Position numbers and translations under genes: made by a program
Shown here: positions 5,973 through 6,796 of the stretch, piece by piece
Position numbering within the stretch: position 1 is the stretch's first letter
How the letters are laid out: every line of letters begins with the position of its first letter
From: Rikenellaceae bacterium
GTDB lineage: Bacteria > Bacteroidota > Bacteroidia > Bacteroidales > UBA932
Assembly: GCA_900767375.1 (NCBI GenBank)
Contig: CAAFYX010000118.1
Location: 1 to 6,796, forward strand
Length of the DNA: 6,796 bases
Direction of reading: 5' to 3'
The notes under the pieces: generated by a model
What the model was told of the DNA's origin: nothing
The model's database searches: none
What the model saw: the letters and a program-made list of their open reading frames with translations, nothing else

Positions 5973-6796
5973 CGTAAAATTCTTCAGCCTCTCGAGCGGC
6001 AGCTGCGGGAACTGCTACTTCCTCTCACTCGAGGAGGACGGGCAGCACACCGCCGGCATCCTCATCGATGCCGGAGTGAGCCTGAGGAAGCTGAAGAAGG
6101 AACTGGCCATCAAGGGATACTCCCTCGAGTCATTCTCCGCCATCCTCGTCACCCACGACCATCTGGACCACATCAGGAACCTGGGATCCTTCTGCAAGCA
6201 TCTGCAGAAACCGGTATATGCCACAGCGGTCCTTCACGACGCCCTGGCCCGCCACAGTTTCACCTCAGAGTGGATCGGAGGATGCAGACGCTGTCTGGAC
6301 GGTTCCGGCTGGAACGAAATCGTCCCCGGGAAGATATTCGCCAAATACTTCATAGTCCCCCACGATGCCACTCAGACCGTGGGGTACGCACTCCTTATCG
6401 GAGGATACAAGTTCGTGATAATGACTGACATAGGCGAGATGACCGCCGAAGCCCTGGAATACGCCCACAATGCCGGCACGGTGGTTATCGAGTCTAACTA
6501 CGATATGGACATGCTCCTGCACGGCCCGTATACATACGACCTGAAGATGCGCATCTGCAAGGGATGCGGCCATCTGTGCAACGACAAATGCGCGGATGCC
6601 GTCCATACGTTCATGCACGACGGCCTGCGGAACATATTCCTCTGCCACCTCAGCGAGAACAACAACACTCCCGAGCTGGCTGTCAAGGCATCGGGCTCCG
6701 CCCTCGCATCGCTGGGATACCGCCAGTCGTACGAAAGGTCCGCACTGTTCATCAAGAATGAAGACGGCCAGGAGAAGACCGTCACCCTCCGGGCGC
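5959..6796 (+). CDS. WalJ/YycJ-type metallo-beta-lactamase-fold hydrolase (3' end cut off)
   Basis: An open frame of 279 codons from ATG 5959 runs off the right edge without a stop. It begins VKFFSLSSGSCGNCYFL, the SSGSxGN opening typical of the YycJ/WalJ family. The metal-binding motif THDHLDH (H66, H68, D70, H71) follows, then VPHDATQTVGYAL (H135), IMTDIGE (D157), IESNYDMDML (E178), LKMRIxxxxGHLxN (196-208) and CHLSENNNTPELA (H230). These are the expected MBL metal ligands plus family signatures, so hydrolase or nuclease activity in the cytoplasm is plausible; no signal peptide is present. WalJ is linked to the WalRK cell-wall system in Firmicutes, which I would not expect here, so the role in Bacteroidota is open. 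Family length suggests only about 10-15 residues are missing. The start overlaps the TPR gene by 14 bp; an in-frame GTG at 5953 is the alternative start. The protein has ten cysteines, several at positions usually held by other residues. Confidence 0.9.
   Translation, partial: MTSSSVKFFSLSSGSCGNCYFLSLEEDGQHTAGILIDAGVSLRKLKKELAIKGYSLESFSAILVTHDHLDHIRNLGSFCKHLQKPVYATAVLHDALARHSFTSEWIGGCRRCLDGSGWNEIVPGKIFAKYFIVPHDATQTVGYALLIGGYKFVIMTDIGEMTAEALEYAHNAGTVVIESNYDMDMLLHGPYTYDLKMRICKGCGHLCNDKCADAVHTFMHDGLRNIFLCHLSENNNTPELAVKASGSALASLGYRQSYERSALFIKNEDGQEKTVTLRA

Noticed and set aside
6265..6785. Two overlapping minus-strand open frames near the right end
   Set aside because: They are shadows of the WalJ-type gene, which is open across the region on the plus strand with all family motifs.

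Overview
The window looks like an ordinary chromosomal stretch from a fairly GC-rich member of the Bacteroidota, probably Bacteroidales. Four things point there: exported proteins ending their signal peptides in ASAQ or VAQ, a CarboxypepD-like/plug/barrel outer-membrane protein of a family concentrated in this phylum, promoter -7 elements of the TAnnTTTG type, and A-rich leaders without Shine-Dalgarno sequences. The genus cannot be fixed from the sequence alone.

Layout: three genes are on the minus strand and two on the plus strand, diverging from a 76-bp region at 3869-3944. Leftward from the divergence come (i) an exported M28-type peptidase homologue (2864-3868) that lacks several residues expected in an active enzyme and starts on TTG; (ii) an 823-residue outer-membrane beta-barrel protein (284-2755) with its own promoter-like element; and (iii) the first 85 codons of a membrane protein (1-256) resembling the N-terminus of a LytS/YehU-type sensor histidine kinase, cut by the window edge. 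Rightward come (iv) a 675-residue exported TPR protein (3945-5972) and (v) a WalJ/YycJ-type metallo-beta-lactamase-fold hydrolase (5959-6796), which overlaps the TPR gene by 14 bp and runs off the right edge within what is probably its last few codons.

How they may work together: the outer-membrane protein and the kinase are 27 bp apart and may form an envelope-sensing unit. The TPR and hydrolase genes are probably co-transcribed and translationally coupled, although one product is exported and the other is cytoplasmic. The divergent genes seem to be served by two facing -7 elements whose predicted start sites almost coincide.

No mobile element, CRISPR array, tRNA or rRNA was seen, and no intergenic stretch exceeds about 110 bp. 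I found no clear novel multi-gene system. The most unusual signals are the M28 homologue with half of its metal site and its catalytic glutamate replaced, the interleaved divergent promoters, and the cysteine-enriched WalJ homologue.
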